A DNA stretch of 35,500 nucleotides from a virus. The notes beneath the pieces are model-generated. The model was given only the letters and a program-made list of their open reading frames with translations. It was not told where the DNA came from and ran no database searches. Position numbers and translations under genes: made by a program. Shown here one piece after another: positions 25,419-31,935 of the stretch; position 1 is the stretch's first letter, and every line of letters begins with the position of its first letter. The stretch spans positions 1 through 35,500 of the IMG/VR virus record IMGVR_UViG_3300036770_002709. The stretch is one strand, 5' to 3'.

Positions 25419-25763
25419 ATGTCTGCATTAAAAACCTGCGTGATCATTTCGGCCGAACTAATAAGCGAGATCGGCAAAATCGTTGAAGATAAAAAAGTAC
25501 AATTTTCTGAGCTTGTCGGCTTAGTCCCTGAGCTTTTGAAATTGCCTAAATTCGTGACAAATATAACGGCTGCAGTTGATGAGCTTAAATCTGGAATTTC
25601 GCCTCAATACAGCGAGGAAATTAAACAAGCTATTGCTCAAAAATTAGAGCTTACCAATGACAAAGCGGAGATAATTGTCGAGCATTGCATTAACTGGCTT
25701 GTCGTGACTTCGTCTGTTGTCCTGCAGGTTGTCAAAGTTGTAAAAAATAAGTCAGTTCAATAG
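25419..25763 (+). CDS. Unknown helical protein, the only plus-strand gene
   Basis: A 114-residue mostly helical protein with its own promoter box and a strong terminator, so it forms a single-gene unit facing the rest of the genome. Residues 3-20 and 30-50 are helices, and residues 88-106 (INWLVVTSSVVLQVVKVV) are hydrophobic, perhaps one membrane span or a buried helix. No family recognised. Isolated opposing genes in phages are often early regulators, accessory genes or holin-like proteins, but nothing in the sequence picks among these. Confidence 0.7.
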   Translation: MSALKTCVIISAELISEIGKIVEDKKVQFSELVGLVPELLKLPKFVTNITAAVDELKSGISPQYSEEIKQAIAQKLELTNDKAEIIVEHCINWLVVTSSVVLQVVKVVKNKSVQ

Positions 25764-25798
25764 TTTGTAAGTTAGTTTTTTAGTGATTAGAAAGTGAA

Positions 25799-25829
25799 AA
25801 GCTCCGCAGTGATTGCAGAGCTTTTTTTT
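25799..25829 (+). terminator. Strong intrinsic terminator after the plus-strand gene
   Basis: AAGCTC, one mismatch, GCA, a five-base loop, TGC, one mismatch, GAGCTT and then eight T in all. It ends the plus-strand unit. The right arm plus its T run (TTGCAGAGCTTTTTTT) recurs beyond the methyltransferase gene at 26669-26684, where the left arm is missing. Confidence 0.85.
25813..25828. repeat. 16-bp direct repeat, left of methyltransferase
   Basis: TTGCAGAGCTTTTTTT is identical to 26669-26684. Here it is the right arm and T run of the terminator of the plus-strand gene. Together the copies bracket the N-methyltransferase gene. Confidence 0.75.
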
Positions 25830-25837
25830 GTTAATAA

Positions 25838-26641
25838 TTAAGTAAATAAATTTATAATATTTTTATCCAATTCTGTTTTACTGTAACCGTATTTTTCAAT
25901 ATCAATTTTTCTTTGTTTAGCAGTTTCAATCCAATTATTAGCACTTTTGTAAAAATCTTTTTTTATTTCAAATCCGTATGCTTTTCTGTTTAATTCTAAA
26001 GCAGCTATAATTGTTGATCCACTACCTGCGCAAGGGTCAATTACTACATCTCCTTCATCAGTAAATATTTCAATTAACTTTTTTAATAATTTAACTGGCT
26101 TTTGAGTAGGATGCAATTTAGGAATATTAACATCGTCACGTTCCCAATCAATACAATTAAAAATCATTTTACCATTGTTTCTAAATTTTGGCAATTTTTC
26201 TCTATAAAAAACTAATCCATATTCGCAATTGCCTACTATTTTCATATTAGCTTTTAAAACTTGAGCCGAAAAGTTTTTTCTAAAAACAAGGTTAATATAA
26301 TTATTTAAACCATATCGCTTTGCTAATTCGATTAAGTACATTTGTTGGTCAAAAGCACAAAAAACAATCATGCAAGGAGCATCATTTTTTTCTTTAGGTT
26401 CATTTTTAAGTAATTGACTGCAAAAGTGCATAAATTCAGCAGGTTTAAAATTTTCATCAGTATCAAAAAATGATTTACCAGCTAATTCTGATTCACCATT
26501 TTGATTATCTCCATCTTTATACCAAGCTGGATTTGATGCGTAGGCATTATTGCCTAAATTATAAGGTATATCAGCAATAATCAATTGCGCTTTTGTCGAA
26601 ATATACCTTTTAAAATTTTGAAAATGGTCGTTAAAAATCAT
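25838..26641 (-). CDS. DNA N6-adenine / N4-cytosine methyltransferase
   Basis: A 267-residue enzyme of the N-4/N-6 methylase family (PF01555, beta-class order). The catalytic motif is DIPY (24-27), in place of the usual D/N-P-P-Y/W; the HPTQKP block is at 177-182 and the SAM-binding VIDPCAGSGST at 200-210. Motif order (IV before I) marks the beta group. It would protect phage DNA from restriction. It is AT-rich, stands in its own interval and is flanked by 16-bp direct repeats, so it looks like an inserted cassette. The Pro to Ile change in DPPY leaves the essential Asp and Tyr but merits checking. Confidence 0.9.
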   Translation of the reverse strand: MIFNDHFQNFKRYISTKAQLIIADIPYNLGNNAYASNPAWYKDGDNQNGESELAGKSFFDTDENFKPAEFMHFCSQLLKNEPKEKNDAPCMIVFCAFDQQMYLIELAKRYGLNNYINLVFRKNFSAQVLKANMKIVGNCEYGLVFYREKLPKFRNNGKMIFNCIDWERDDVNIPKLHPTQKPVKLLKKLIEIFTDEGDVVIDPCAGSGSTIIAALELNRKAYGFEIKKDFYKSANNWIETAKQRKIDIEKYGYSKTELDKNIINLFT

Positions 26642-26668
26642 TTTAATTTTATTTTAGTTTTATAAAAT

Positions 26669-26684
26669 TTGCAGAGCTTTTTTT
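26669..26684. repeat. 16-bp direct repeat, right of methyltransferase
   Basis: Second copy of TTGCAGAGCTTTTTTT, in the 138-base gap 26642-26779. The hairpin partner arm is missing here, so it cannot terminate. The gap holds no other gene or clear signal beyond this repeat. Confidence 0.7.
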
Positions 26685-26779
26685 ATTCCTTTGGCATCGG
26701 ATCGAACGACGCTTAAAACTTTGAACATTAGCATTGGTTAAGTTTTGTTTTTCGCCTCATAAACTACAAAGGATTTTTT

Positions 26780-27259
26780 TTATCGAATGCTGAGCGAGTA
26801 ATTTTCTACAATTAAAGCTCCCTGCACTTCCTGACCGCTTTCGAGTGCTTCCTTAATTGCTGTCTTGTTTGGCTCTGTTTTAATGCGTAAAAATTCAGCT
26901 CCTAACAAATTTTCATCTGTGATTGATACTGACTTACTTTTGCGGCTCGATATTGTCACCAATGCCGTTTTAATTTGACCATGAGCGACAATTGACTCGA
27001 GTAATCTATCGGATAATTTTTCTGCTGATGTTTCGTAGCGCTTAGCTACCTCCTGCAGGCGCTTAATTTCGCTTTTAATCATCTCAGCCTGCGATTTTAA
27101 TTGCTTAATGACATAAACATACCCTTCGCCCTTAGTTAATCGCTCAGCTTCCGTAATTTCGAGCGCTGCTTCGAGTTCTGGAGTCATCTCGCCTCCGTTG
27201 TTTTCAATTTCGTTGTAAACTTTGAAAAGTTCTGCATCAATATTAAATAGGTTTTTCAT
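26780..27259 (-). CDS. Gp157-family protein
   Basis: A 159-residue protein matching the Siphovirus Gp157 family (PF05565). It is mainly a long helix pair with GYVYVIKQLKSQAEMIKSEIKRLQE and RYETSAEKLSDRLLESI, followed by a strand segment LVTISSRKSKSVSITDE, IKTEPNKTAIKEALESGQEV and a final ALIVENYSLSI. The family was linked to phage resistance in Streptococcus thermophilus, but its activity is not known. In phages it usually sits near SSB/ERF recombination genes, as it roughly does here. The start follows a leader of the AAAACCTTATT type. Confidence 0.85.
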   Translation of the reverse strand: MKNLFNIDAELFKVYNEIENNGGEMTPELEAALEITEAERLTKGEGYVYVIKQLKSQAEMIKSEIKRLQEVAKRYETSAEKLSDRLLESIVAHGQIKTALVTISSRKSKSVSITDENLLGAEFLRIKTEPNKTAIKEALESGQEVQGALIVENYSLSIR

Positions 27260-27288
27260 AAAAATAAGGTTTTAAAAAGTTAAAAAAA
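27260..27288 (-). promoter_or_regulatory. Shared start-codon leader block (copy 1)
   Basis: Directly before the Gp157 start codon the minus strand reads ATTTTTTTAACTTTTTAAAA, then CCTTATTTTT. Almost the same block precedes the genes starting at 27585, 33427 and 34076. No Shine-Dalgarno sequence is present, so it probably marks the ribosome entry site. Confidence 0.6.
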
Positions 27289-27313
27289 TACGGTTTTAGG
27301 CTGACCGAAAACC
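27282..27313 (-). terminator. Hairpin terminator between 87-residue gene and Gp157 gene
   Basis: Minus-strand GGTTTT pairs with AAAACC across a ten-base loop and leads into TATTTTTTT. The T run is the first part of the leader block of the next gene, so termination and translation-start signals are fused. Confidence 0.55.
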
Positions 27314-27321
27314 TAAAAAAG

Positions 27322-27585
27322 TTAATCAGTAATATTTTTTGCACTTATTGACGGTGCCATAGAATAAGAACCCAAAGAAATATATTCTATTCCATTATAA
27401 GACTGGATCATACGCGTAATTTTTTCAGAATTAGGCTGCTGAAACTTTTGAAAAGTTACCATTTTTGCAGTTCTTTTCAGACAAATATATTTTGTCTTTG
27501 ACTGGCTATCTACGATAGAAGAATGAGCATAAACTGAATGCACTTCGAATGCTTTGTTTGCTGGTTGTTTTGTTTCGTATGTCAT
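27322..27585 (-). CDS. Unknown small protein
   Basis: An 87-residue basic protein of strands and turns (YICLKRTAKMVTFQKFQQ, IEYISLGSYSMAPSI). It is bracketed by two hairpin-terminator / leader blocks, so its expression may be set independently of its neighbours. No family recognised. Confidence 0.55.
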   Translation of the reverse strand: MTYETKQPANKAFEVHSVYAHSSIVDSQSKTKYICLKRTAKMVTFQKFQQPNSEKITRMIQSYNGIEYISLGSYSMAPSISAKNITD

Positions 27586-27614
27586 AATAATAAGGTTTAA
27601 AAAGTTAAAAAAAT
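27586..27614 (-). promoter_or_regulatory. Shared start-codon leader block (copy 2)
   Basis: The minus strand reads TATTTTTTTAACTTTTTAAA, then CCTTATTATT, immediately before the start codon of the 87-residue gene. It differs from copy 1 by one A and two bases next to the start. Confidence 0.6.
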
Positions 27615-27637
27615 ATTGAGGTTTGTCGGATGCCTCT
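27608..27637 (-). terminator. Weak hairpin terminator
   Basis: GAGG pairs with CCTC around an 11-base loop and is followed by AATATTTTTTT on the minus strand. The stem is short, so it may attenuate rather than stop transcription after the 63-residue gene. Confidence 0.4.
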
Positions 27638-27649
27638 CCCCGTTATTTT

Positions 27650-27841
27650 TTATACAAATATTCCTGCATCCCAAAGTGAGCGCAATAAATTGTGATGCTC
27701 ATTGATTACTTTATTTAAAGCATTATTTCTTTTAATCCAAAAACCGTATGGAGCTTTTTCAGAGTTAACATCGATTTTTTCCAATTTTGAAATAGCTTTT
27801 TCCATTGCTTCAAGTTTTTTAACTGCTTCGATAGTTGTCAT
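27650..27841 (-). CDS. Small helical protein, first gene after operator site 2
   Basis: A 63-residue helical protein (AVKKLEAMEKAISKLEKI is amphipathic, NKVINEHHNLLRSLWDAG a second helix). It follows the promoter and operator at 27881-27901 and has a CCTTATTATT leader. No family recognised; its place resembles other early small genes. Confidence 0.55.
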   Translation of the reverse strand: MTTIEAVKKLEAMEKAISKLEKIDVNSEKAPYGFWIKRNNALNKVINEHHNLLRSLWDAGIFV

Positions 27842-27880
27842 AATAATAAGGTTTTTTGTGTGATTTATAATTCGTTCTAA

Positions 27881-27901
27881 TTGTATTGTGATACAAAGAT
27901 A
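27881..27901 (-). promoter_or_regulatory. Promoter box with perfect palindromic operator (site 2)
   Basis: TATCTTTG lies at 27894-27901 on the minus strand. The plus-strand palindrome TTGTATTGTGATACAA (27881-27896; six-base arms, four-base loop) overlaps it. The upstream T-rich element is less clear here than at sites 1 and 3. The 128-base gap 27842-27969 resembles the gap of site 3 over most of its length. Confidence 0.6.
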
Positions 27902-27969
27902 GATATTAATTTAAATAGGTAGTTAGTTTTTTGTTATTTTTTTTTCGAAAAATGTGTTTTTTTTCTGTT

Positions 27970-28488
27970 TTAGGTCTTTTTTCTGGCTTTTTCGGCACTT
28001 TTTGCCTTAAAAAACTCAAATTTTGCCCTCAATGCCAGTTTAAAAGCATCCCTTTTGTCCTGCTCAGATTTCAAACTTTTGTAATTTAACAGCTCAAGAC
28101 CGTGATTTCTGGCTTCATTCTTTGTGATCAGATCGCTCCACTTGATGCCCTTATCCGCTGGGCTCACTGAAAAAACACCTATTTTGAGCCTATATTTTGC
28201 ATAATCGACCGACATTTGACTGACTGCCTGATTTTTTCCCACGTCCCGACTGATTTTTTCCCTGCCGCTGGCTGATCTAACTTTAGGACTTATAAAAGTG
28301 TGATTGGTTTCGTTGCTGTTCTCAATGCAGATAAAAGCCTCCAGATTATTGTCCGCGATCTTATCGATAAATTCGACAAAGTCAATAAAGGTTTTCATTT
28401 TCTGAAAGTCTGCGATATTGTCATTGATAACACAAACATAAAAACCGTTTTCTCGGTATGCAGGATCAACCCCGATGTAGAGAATCAT
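27970..28488 (-). CDS. RuvC-like Holliday-junction resolvase
   Basis: A 172-residue RNase H-fold nuclease. MILYIGVDPAYRENG gives the first catalytic Asp (8), AFICIENSN the Glu (56), and QDKRDAFKLAL the C-terminal acidic pair (144, 147). RDVGKNQAVSQM lies where RuvC has its junction-binding helix. It would resolve branched DNA before packaging. I chose the start at 28488 because it overlaps the upstream stop as ATGA and begins right at the first strand; a longer frame exists from 28554 but would overlap the upstream gene by 70 bases. Confidence 0.8.
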   Translation of the reverse strand: MILYIGVDPAYRENGFYVCVINDNIADFQKMKTFIDFVEFIDKIADNNLEAFICIENSNETNHTFISPKVRSASGREKISRDVGKNQAVSQMSVDYAKYRLKIGVFSVSPADKGIKWSDLITKNEARNHGLELLNYKSLKSEQDKRDAFKLALRAKFEFFKAKSAEKARKKT

Positions 28489-28685
28489 TGCTCGCTGGCT
28501 TTGACTTCTTCCAGAAATTGCTCCCACTTTTTGCCCTTCATTTTTTTTACCCAATCTTTTCGGATGAAGGCATCTTTAACTGGATGGTAAATATATTGCA
28601 CACCTTCAAGATTTATGCCTCCGAAGTGCCTGCCGATTGCGATATAAGGCTGCTTCGAGCCTTCCAAAATAACGATTGCTTTCAT
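28485..28685 (-). CDS. Small unknown protein upstream of resolvase
   Basis: A 66-residue basic protein. The first half has strands (KAIVILEGSKQPYIAIG), and the second is a Lys-rich helix (RKDWVKKMKGKKWEQFLEEV). It overlaps genes on both sides by four bases, so translation is coupled to the lysozyme-like gene and the resolvase. No family recognised. Confidence 0.55.
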   Translation of the reverse strand: MKAIVILEGSKQPYIAIGRHFGGINLEGVQYIYHPVKDAFIRKDWVKKMKGKKWEQFLEEVKASEQ

Positions 28686-29143
28686 AGCGTTCTAAATTTA
28701 TTTAAATAGTTTAATGTAGCGTTTGATTTGTACCCCTCAGAGCCTCCGCACCACATTCGAGCCAGCTCCTCGTATGTCGGATAGCGTCCATGCTTTTGTG
28801 CAAAGGTATGGCAAAAAATACCCATTGTAGCCCAAAAAACGTGCTCCGCTTTTTCTTTATTGAACATATCATTATGTGAGTACCCGAGTAAATCCGTCAT
28901 TCCTGAGCCTTTGACGCAAATATTATAAATTTGGTAGCGCCCGAAGCCGTGACCGTTTGCTTCAATAACGCTATCCGTATTATTGGACTCAATTTGTCCA
29001 ATTTTGCGTATAAACTCGCTGTCGCAGGTATCACGGTATACAATCCGCTCAACTATTTTAATTTTTATCTCTGGCGCTTCTTTCGTCTGGATGCAGCCAA
29101 ATAGGCAAGCCGCTAATATTGTAAATCCGATTATTTGTTTCAT
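28682..29143 (-). CDS. Lysozyme / transglycosylase-like lipoprotein
   Basis: A 153-residue protein with a lipoprotein signal (lipobox LFGC, Cys17). The mature part resembles a goose-lysozyme or SLT-type fold: IGQIESNN with the likely catalytic Glu52, then HGFGRYQIYN, the RYQI strand characteristic of these folds, and a C-terminal helix region with ELARMWCGGSEGY. Lipid anchoring would keep it at a membrane facing peptidoglycan. It could serve in lysis or in superinfection exclusion. It lies amid early small genes, not with the other lysis candidates. Confidence 0.7.
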   Translation of the reverse strand: MKQIIGFTILAACLFGCIQTKEAPEIKIKIVERIVYRDTCDSEFIRKIGQIESNNTDSVIEANGHGFGRYQIYNICVKGSGMTDLLGYSHNDMFNKEKAEHVFWATMGIFCHTFAQKHGRYPTYEELARMWCGGSEGYKSNATLNYLNKFRTL

Positions 29144-29145
29144 AA

Positions 29146-29361
29146 TTAGTAAATTTGGATATTAAGCTCAATAGCTTTTTGTGTTAAAAATTTTATTGTT
29201 TCAGCTGCAGTTGGTTCGCCAGTTATTTCGAGTCTAAGCAGAAAAAAAAGATCATGCAGGTTTTGTACCGTGAGGTCTCGAACAAATTTTCCAGCGTGCA
29301 TATTGTGCTCGTAAAGCTCTGCATTTGTAAGACCAGTTAGGTTAAAAATATTTGCTATCAT
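29146..29361 (-). CDS. Small unknown helical protein
   Basis: A 71-residue protein (LTVQNLHDLFFLLRLEITG ... AETIKFLTQKAIELNI), probably all helices. It is coupled by an ATGA overlap to the gene upstream and lies two bases from the lysozyme-like gene. No family recognised. Confidence 0.5.
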   Translation of the reverse strand: MIANIFNLTGLTNAELYEHNMHAGKFVRDLTVQNLHDLFFLLRLEITGEPTAAETIKFLTQKAIELNIQIY

Positions 29362-29696
29362 AAATTTAAGCCGTTTTGTCGATTAACAGATTGAAAAATT
29401 AACTTTTTGACTTCCTGAGTGATCCACTCTTGCTGGTCTGGATGAACCTGAGAAAGCATTGCGACAAGCTCAGCAATTAAGCCGACACTATCAAAACTCT
29501 GATCGTTCAAAAATTCTTTGTCCTCTTTGCTGTTCGGCATCTGCCCCAGAAAGTTTTTTGCAACGTTCCGCAGGTTTAAAAATCTCATTTTTTGCGTTTG
29601 CTTCATCTTTGAAGGTTCGAGCTCAGCAATGGAAAATAAAGTCAAATTTAAGGCTGTCACTAATAAATAAGCATTCATCGCTTTGTAGTTGTTCAT
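29358..29696 (-). CDS. Small unknown helical protein downstream of helicase loader
   Basis: A 112-residue helical protein from the start MNNYKAMNAYL. I prefer this start because it leaves four bases after the loader gene's stop; an ATG at 29723 would overlap that gene by 23 bases. It has a Leu/Ala-rich N-terminal helix and a second helical half (VGLIAELVAMLSQV). No family recognised. Position after the loader suggests a replication accessory. Confidence 0.55.
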   Translation of the reverse strand: MNNYKAMNAYLLVTALNLTLFSIAELEPSKMKQTQKMRFLNLRNVAKNFLGQMPNSKEDKEFLNDQSFDSVGLIAELVAMLSQVHPDQQEWITQEVKKLIFQSVNRQNGLNL

Positions 29697-29700
29697 AGTT

Positions 29701-30573
29701 TTATTGTCTTTTTGAATCTCCATTTAATTCGATAATATTTAACATCTCCCTGAGCCTATCAACTACCCTGCGATCATATCTTTGCGCAAATGTACCAAAG
29801 CCAAAATCTTGAGAAAAACCGAGATTTGTTGTAATATGAAAAACTTTTCCGTTTTTTAAAAATCTTTCGTAAAGAATATTAACAAGCTCAGTAAAAATAC
29901 AAATTTTGTTACCGTAGTGGTTCGCTTTGTCTTCGAATCCGACATCATCGTAACAGCATGAGCCTCGAGTATATTCAGAAAGTACCTCGACACCGTGTTG
30001 CTGTACTGCCCTTGCAATTTCTTTCATGTCGTGAACTTTAAACTTGTTTGTGTTATCCTGAGTAAAGTCGCTAAAAACTTGCATTGTAAGACTTTTTCCA
30101 GTTCCAACGTCCCCAAATAAGCAAACACCTTTTTTTAAGTTGTACGGACTTTTTTCGTCCTTAATAAAGTATGTTATTAAATTTCGATATATGTCTTTGT
30201 CCTTATCACTCAAGATTAGCTCCTTATCAATTCTTTCGAGCTTTGTCCTTAGTATTATAGATACTTCTTTTCTTGCATCATCAAAGGTCTTTTTTATAAA
30301 TACTGGCTGAGTTGGTTTTGGCTTATCAGTTGTCTTGACATAATGCATATAATGTGCTTTCCTTCTTTCCTGCTCCTCGCTTAATTTATAGCTATTTTTT
30401 TTGTCCTTAAATTCCTGAAGAGTCTGGATTGTTTTTGTTCTTCCGCTCATAGCCTCAGCAAGTTGCTTTTGTAATTCCTCGAAGTGGTTTTCTCTATCAG
30501 TCCAAAGTCCTTTTGCTCTTTGCTCTTGTACGAATTTCTCGTAAATTTTTTTATTATAATCTTGATCGTTCAT
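29701..30573 (-). CDS. DnaC-like helicase loader (AAA+ ATPase)
   Basis: A 290-residue AAA+ protein of the DnaC/IstB group. GVCLFGDVGTGKSLTMQVF holds Walker A (154-161), and SCCYDDVGFEDK holds Walker B (near 209-210). TTNLGFSQDFGFGTFAQRYDRRVVDRLREM covers sensor I and an Arg-finger region. The N-terminal 90 residues are helical and charged, a usual site for helicase contact. It would load the host DnaB helicase, since no phage helicase is visible. It follows the initiator by two bases, the same pairing as lambda O and P. Confidence 0.85.
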   Translation of the reverse strand: MNDQDYNKKIYEKFVQEQRAKGLWTDRENHFEELQKQLAEAMSGRTKTIQTLQEFKDKKNSYKLSEEQERRKAHYMHYVKTTDKPKPTQPVFIKKTFDDARKEVSIILRTKLERIDKELILSDKDKDIYRNLITYFIKDEKSPYNLKKGVCLFGDVGTGKSLTMQVFSDFTQDNTNKFKVHDMKEIARAVQQHGVEVLSEYTRGSCCYDDVGFEDKANHYGNKICIFTELVNILYERFLKNGKVFHITTNLGFSQDFGFGTFAQRYDRRVVDRLREMLNIIELNGDSKRQ

Positions 30574-30575
30574 AA

Positions 30576-31412
30576 TTAGAAAATTTTATAATTTAAAGGT
30601 TTAGGTATGTAGCTATTTTCAGAGTTTGCATTAACATTATAAGTTTTTTTCTTAATTTGAGATTGTGTTAAATAATTTTCAAATTTTGACTTTCTGAATA
30701 ATGTTGAGGGTACTAAGTATTTGCACATTTTTTCGTCCGAAATCCATTCATTATATTTTACATCTATTACCGACATTAAAGCATCTGGAGTATTTCCGTC
30801 TTTTAAAATTTCTAAAATTAAAATGTAGTTCTTATATTTTTTTAAGGTTTTGACATCTTTCGGTATGTTGTATTTTACGTCTGTCTTTTCAGATAGGTAG
30901 TTAAGCACTTGACAAAACTCATGATAATATTCTAAATCTTCAACACTAATTTTTTTATGAGAGGGAGAGAGTTTTTTTTCTTTTTTCTCTTTATTTATAA
31001 TTGTATTATTAGTTGTATTACTAATTGTATTTATATGTTCATTTTTTTGTGAACCCTGAGTTAATGTTTTTGTGAAGTCTGAGTTCATATTTTTATGAAC
31101 CCTGCTTTCATATTTTTGTGAAGTCTGACTTAATATTTTTGTTAAGTCTGGATTCAAACTTACATATCTTTTTCTACCATCAAAACCCTTTTTAATGATA
31201 TATCCTTTATTTATTAGCTTAACAATCATATTGGCCATTGAACCCTCTGAAACCTGTACAAACTTTGCTAAATATTCATTTGAGGCAAAACAACCCTGAC
31301 CGTTTTGGTCTAAGCTGTCAATTTCGATAAGCAATATTTTTTCTGCCCAGCTTAATGTTTCATTTAAAAATATTTCTTTAGGTATCCATACCCCTTTAAA
31401 ATCTCTTTCCAT
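30576..31412 (-). CDS. DnaD-like replication initiator with internal iterons
   Basis: A 278-residue protein. Residues 1-90 form a winged helix-turn-helix (helix_36 type: LSWAEKILLIEIDSL, NEYLAKFVQVSEGSMANMI, KGYIIKKGFDGRKRYV). Residues 86-125 are encoded by five tandem 23-nt repeats, followed by an Asn/Thr/Lys-rich linker. Residues 162-252 match the phage conserved C-terminal domain (Phg_2220_C): VLNYLSEKTDV, DALMSVIDVKYNEW and YLVPSTLFRKSKFENYL. The protein probably binds the repeats inside its own gene. It is AT-rich and preceded by a pseudoknot leader. Confidence 0.8.
   Translation of the reverse strand: MERDFKGVWIPKEIFLNETLSWAEKILLIEIDSLDQNGQGCFASNEYLAKFVQVSEGSMANMIVKLINKGYIIKKGFDGRKRYVSLNPDLTKILSQTSQKYESRVHKNMNSDFTKTLTQGSQKNEHINTISNTTNNTIINKEKKEKKLSPSHKKISVEDLEYYHEFCQVLNYLSEKTDVKYNIPKDVKTLKKYKNYILILEILKDGNTPDALMSVIDVKYNEWISDEKMCKYLVPSTLFRKSKFENYLTQSQIKKKTYNVNANSENSYIPKPLNYKIF
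31000..31035. repeat. Three AT-rich 12-mers, candidate unwinding element
   Basis: Three consecutive 12-base units, ATTGTATTATTA, GTTGTATTACTA and ATTGTATTTATA, lie four bases from the iteron array. Their arrangement beside iterons is that of a DNA unwinding element such as the 13-mers of bacterial origins. Confidence 0.55.
31040..31154. repeat. Five tandem 23-bp iterons, candidate replication origin
   Basis: Units start at 31040, 31063, 31086, 31109 and 31132. On the minus strand the core is CAGRSTTCACAAAAATAT with few changes. Because 23 is not a multiple of three, each unit is read in a different frame, so the repeat is conserved as DNA, not as protein. It lies inside the initiator gene, as in lambda O. 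Confidence 0.75.
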
Positions 31413-31428
31413 ATTGATATAAATAAAA

Positions 31429-31525
31429 AACCCGAAACAATTCTTTAGAGGTAGTGGCTCTATTGAACTGAAACGGGTTGTATGAAATATTTCTTATCGT
31501 TGTACATTTATGATTTGACCACTAC
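31429..31525 (-). promoter_or_regulatory. Structured leader RNA, predicted pseudoknot (copy B)
   Basis: The minus-strand RNA, 5' to 3', has GUAGUGG (31525-31519), AACCCG (31479-31474), CCACUAC (31457-31451) and CGGGUU (31434-31429). The arms pair first with third and second with fourth, which is an H-type pseudoknot. A UUUU/AUUU tract follows, and the initiator start codon lies 16 bases on. Copy A at 31822-31915 has the same order and similar loop lengths. This fills the 195-base gap 31413-31607 together with its promoter. Confidence 0.65.
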
Positions 31526-31560
31526 TTCAAAACACAAACGTTGTTTTTTCCTTTCGAATA

Positions 31561-31592
31561 CAAAAATATAAAAAACATCTAAATAAAAAAAC
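31561..31592 (-). promoter_or_regulatory. Promoter of initiator-loader operon
   Basis: The minus strand has GTTTTTTT and, 24 nt from its G, TATTTTTG (31561-31568). The upstream part AAAAGTTTTTTTATTTAGAT is nearly the same as at the next promoter, 31936-31967. The transcript would begin shortly before the pseudoknot. Confidence 0.6.
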
Positions 31593-31607
31593 TTTTAATG
31601 ATGTTTT

Positions 31608-31805
31608 TTAAAACAAAGTTAATTGAACGCTTTTTGTAATTATCTCTTTTTCTGGAACTAAAAAAGCCTTATATCCAAAATTAACACTATACCAAGTTAT
31701 AGTCTTTGTCCTGTTCTCAAAACCTATATAATCTATAATACCCTCAATTATTTTACCGTCATAATCTTGATATAAAACCTTTTCGCCAATGTTATATTTT
31801 GCCAT
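31608..31805 (-). CDS. Small SH3-like protein with pseudoknot leader
   Basis: A 65-residue protein with a strand-rich layout (YNIGEKVLYQDYDGKIIEGIID, then WYSVNFGYKAFLVPEKEI), like small SH3 or Tudor-type barrels. No family can be named. Its 5' leader is the pseudoknot copy A with its own promoter, so it is regulated in parallel with the initiator. It lies between the primase-like gene and the initiator. Confidence 0.6.
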   Translation of the reverse strand: MAKYNIGEKVLYQDYDGKIIEGIIDYIGFENRTKTITWYSVNFGYKAFLVPEKEIITKSVQLTLF

Positions 31806-31821
31806 AGTTATATAAATTAAA

Positions 31822-31915
31822 AACCCGAAATAATCTCCAGCGGTGGACGTCGCCTTTGATTAAATCGGGTTATACCTTATTTTATGAATACTATCGAATT
31901 TAGGTTCGCGTCCAC
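31822..31915 (-). promoter_or_regulatory. Structured leader RNA, predicted pseudoknot (copy A)
   Basis: The minus-strand RNA has GUGGACG (31915-31909), AACCCGA (31871-31865), CGUCCAC (31849-31843) and UCGGGUU (31828-31822), interleaved as an H-type pseudoknot. Relative to copy B, three of the seven pairs of the first helix change on both strands and still pair. The second helix is conserved. A U run follows and the start codon lies 16 bases on. This and its promoter fill the gap 31806-31976. Confidence 0.65.
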
Positions 31916-31935
31916 TCAAACGTAAATTCTATGCA

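Noticed and set aside
31429-31525. A simple intrinsic terminator formed by AACCCG/CGGGTT plus T run
   Set aside because: Kept only as a possible secondary role. The loop would be about 39 bases, and the interleaved second helix with covariation points to a pseudoknot leader.
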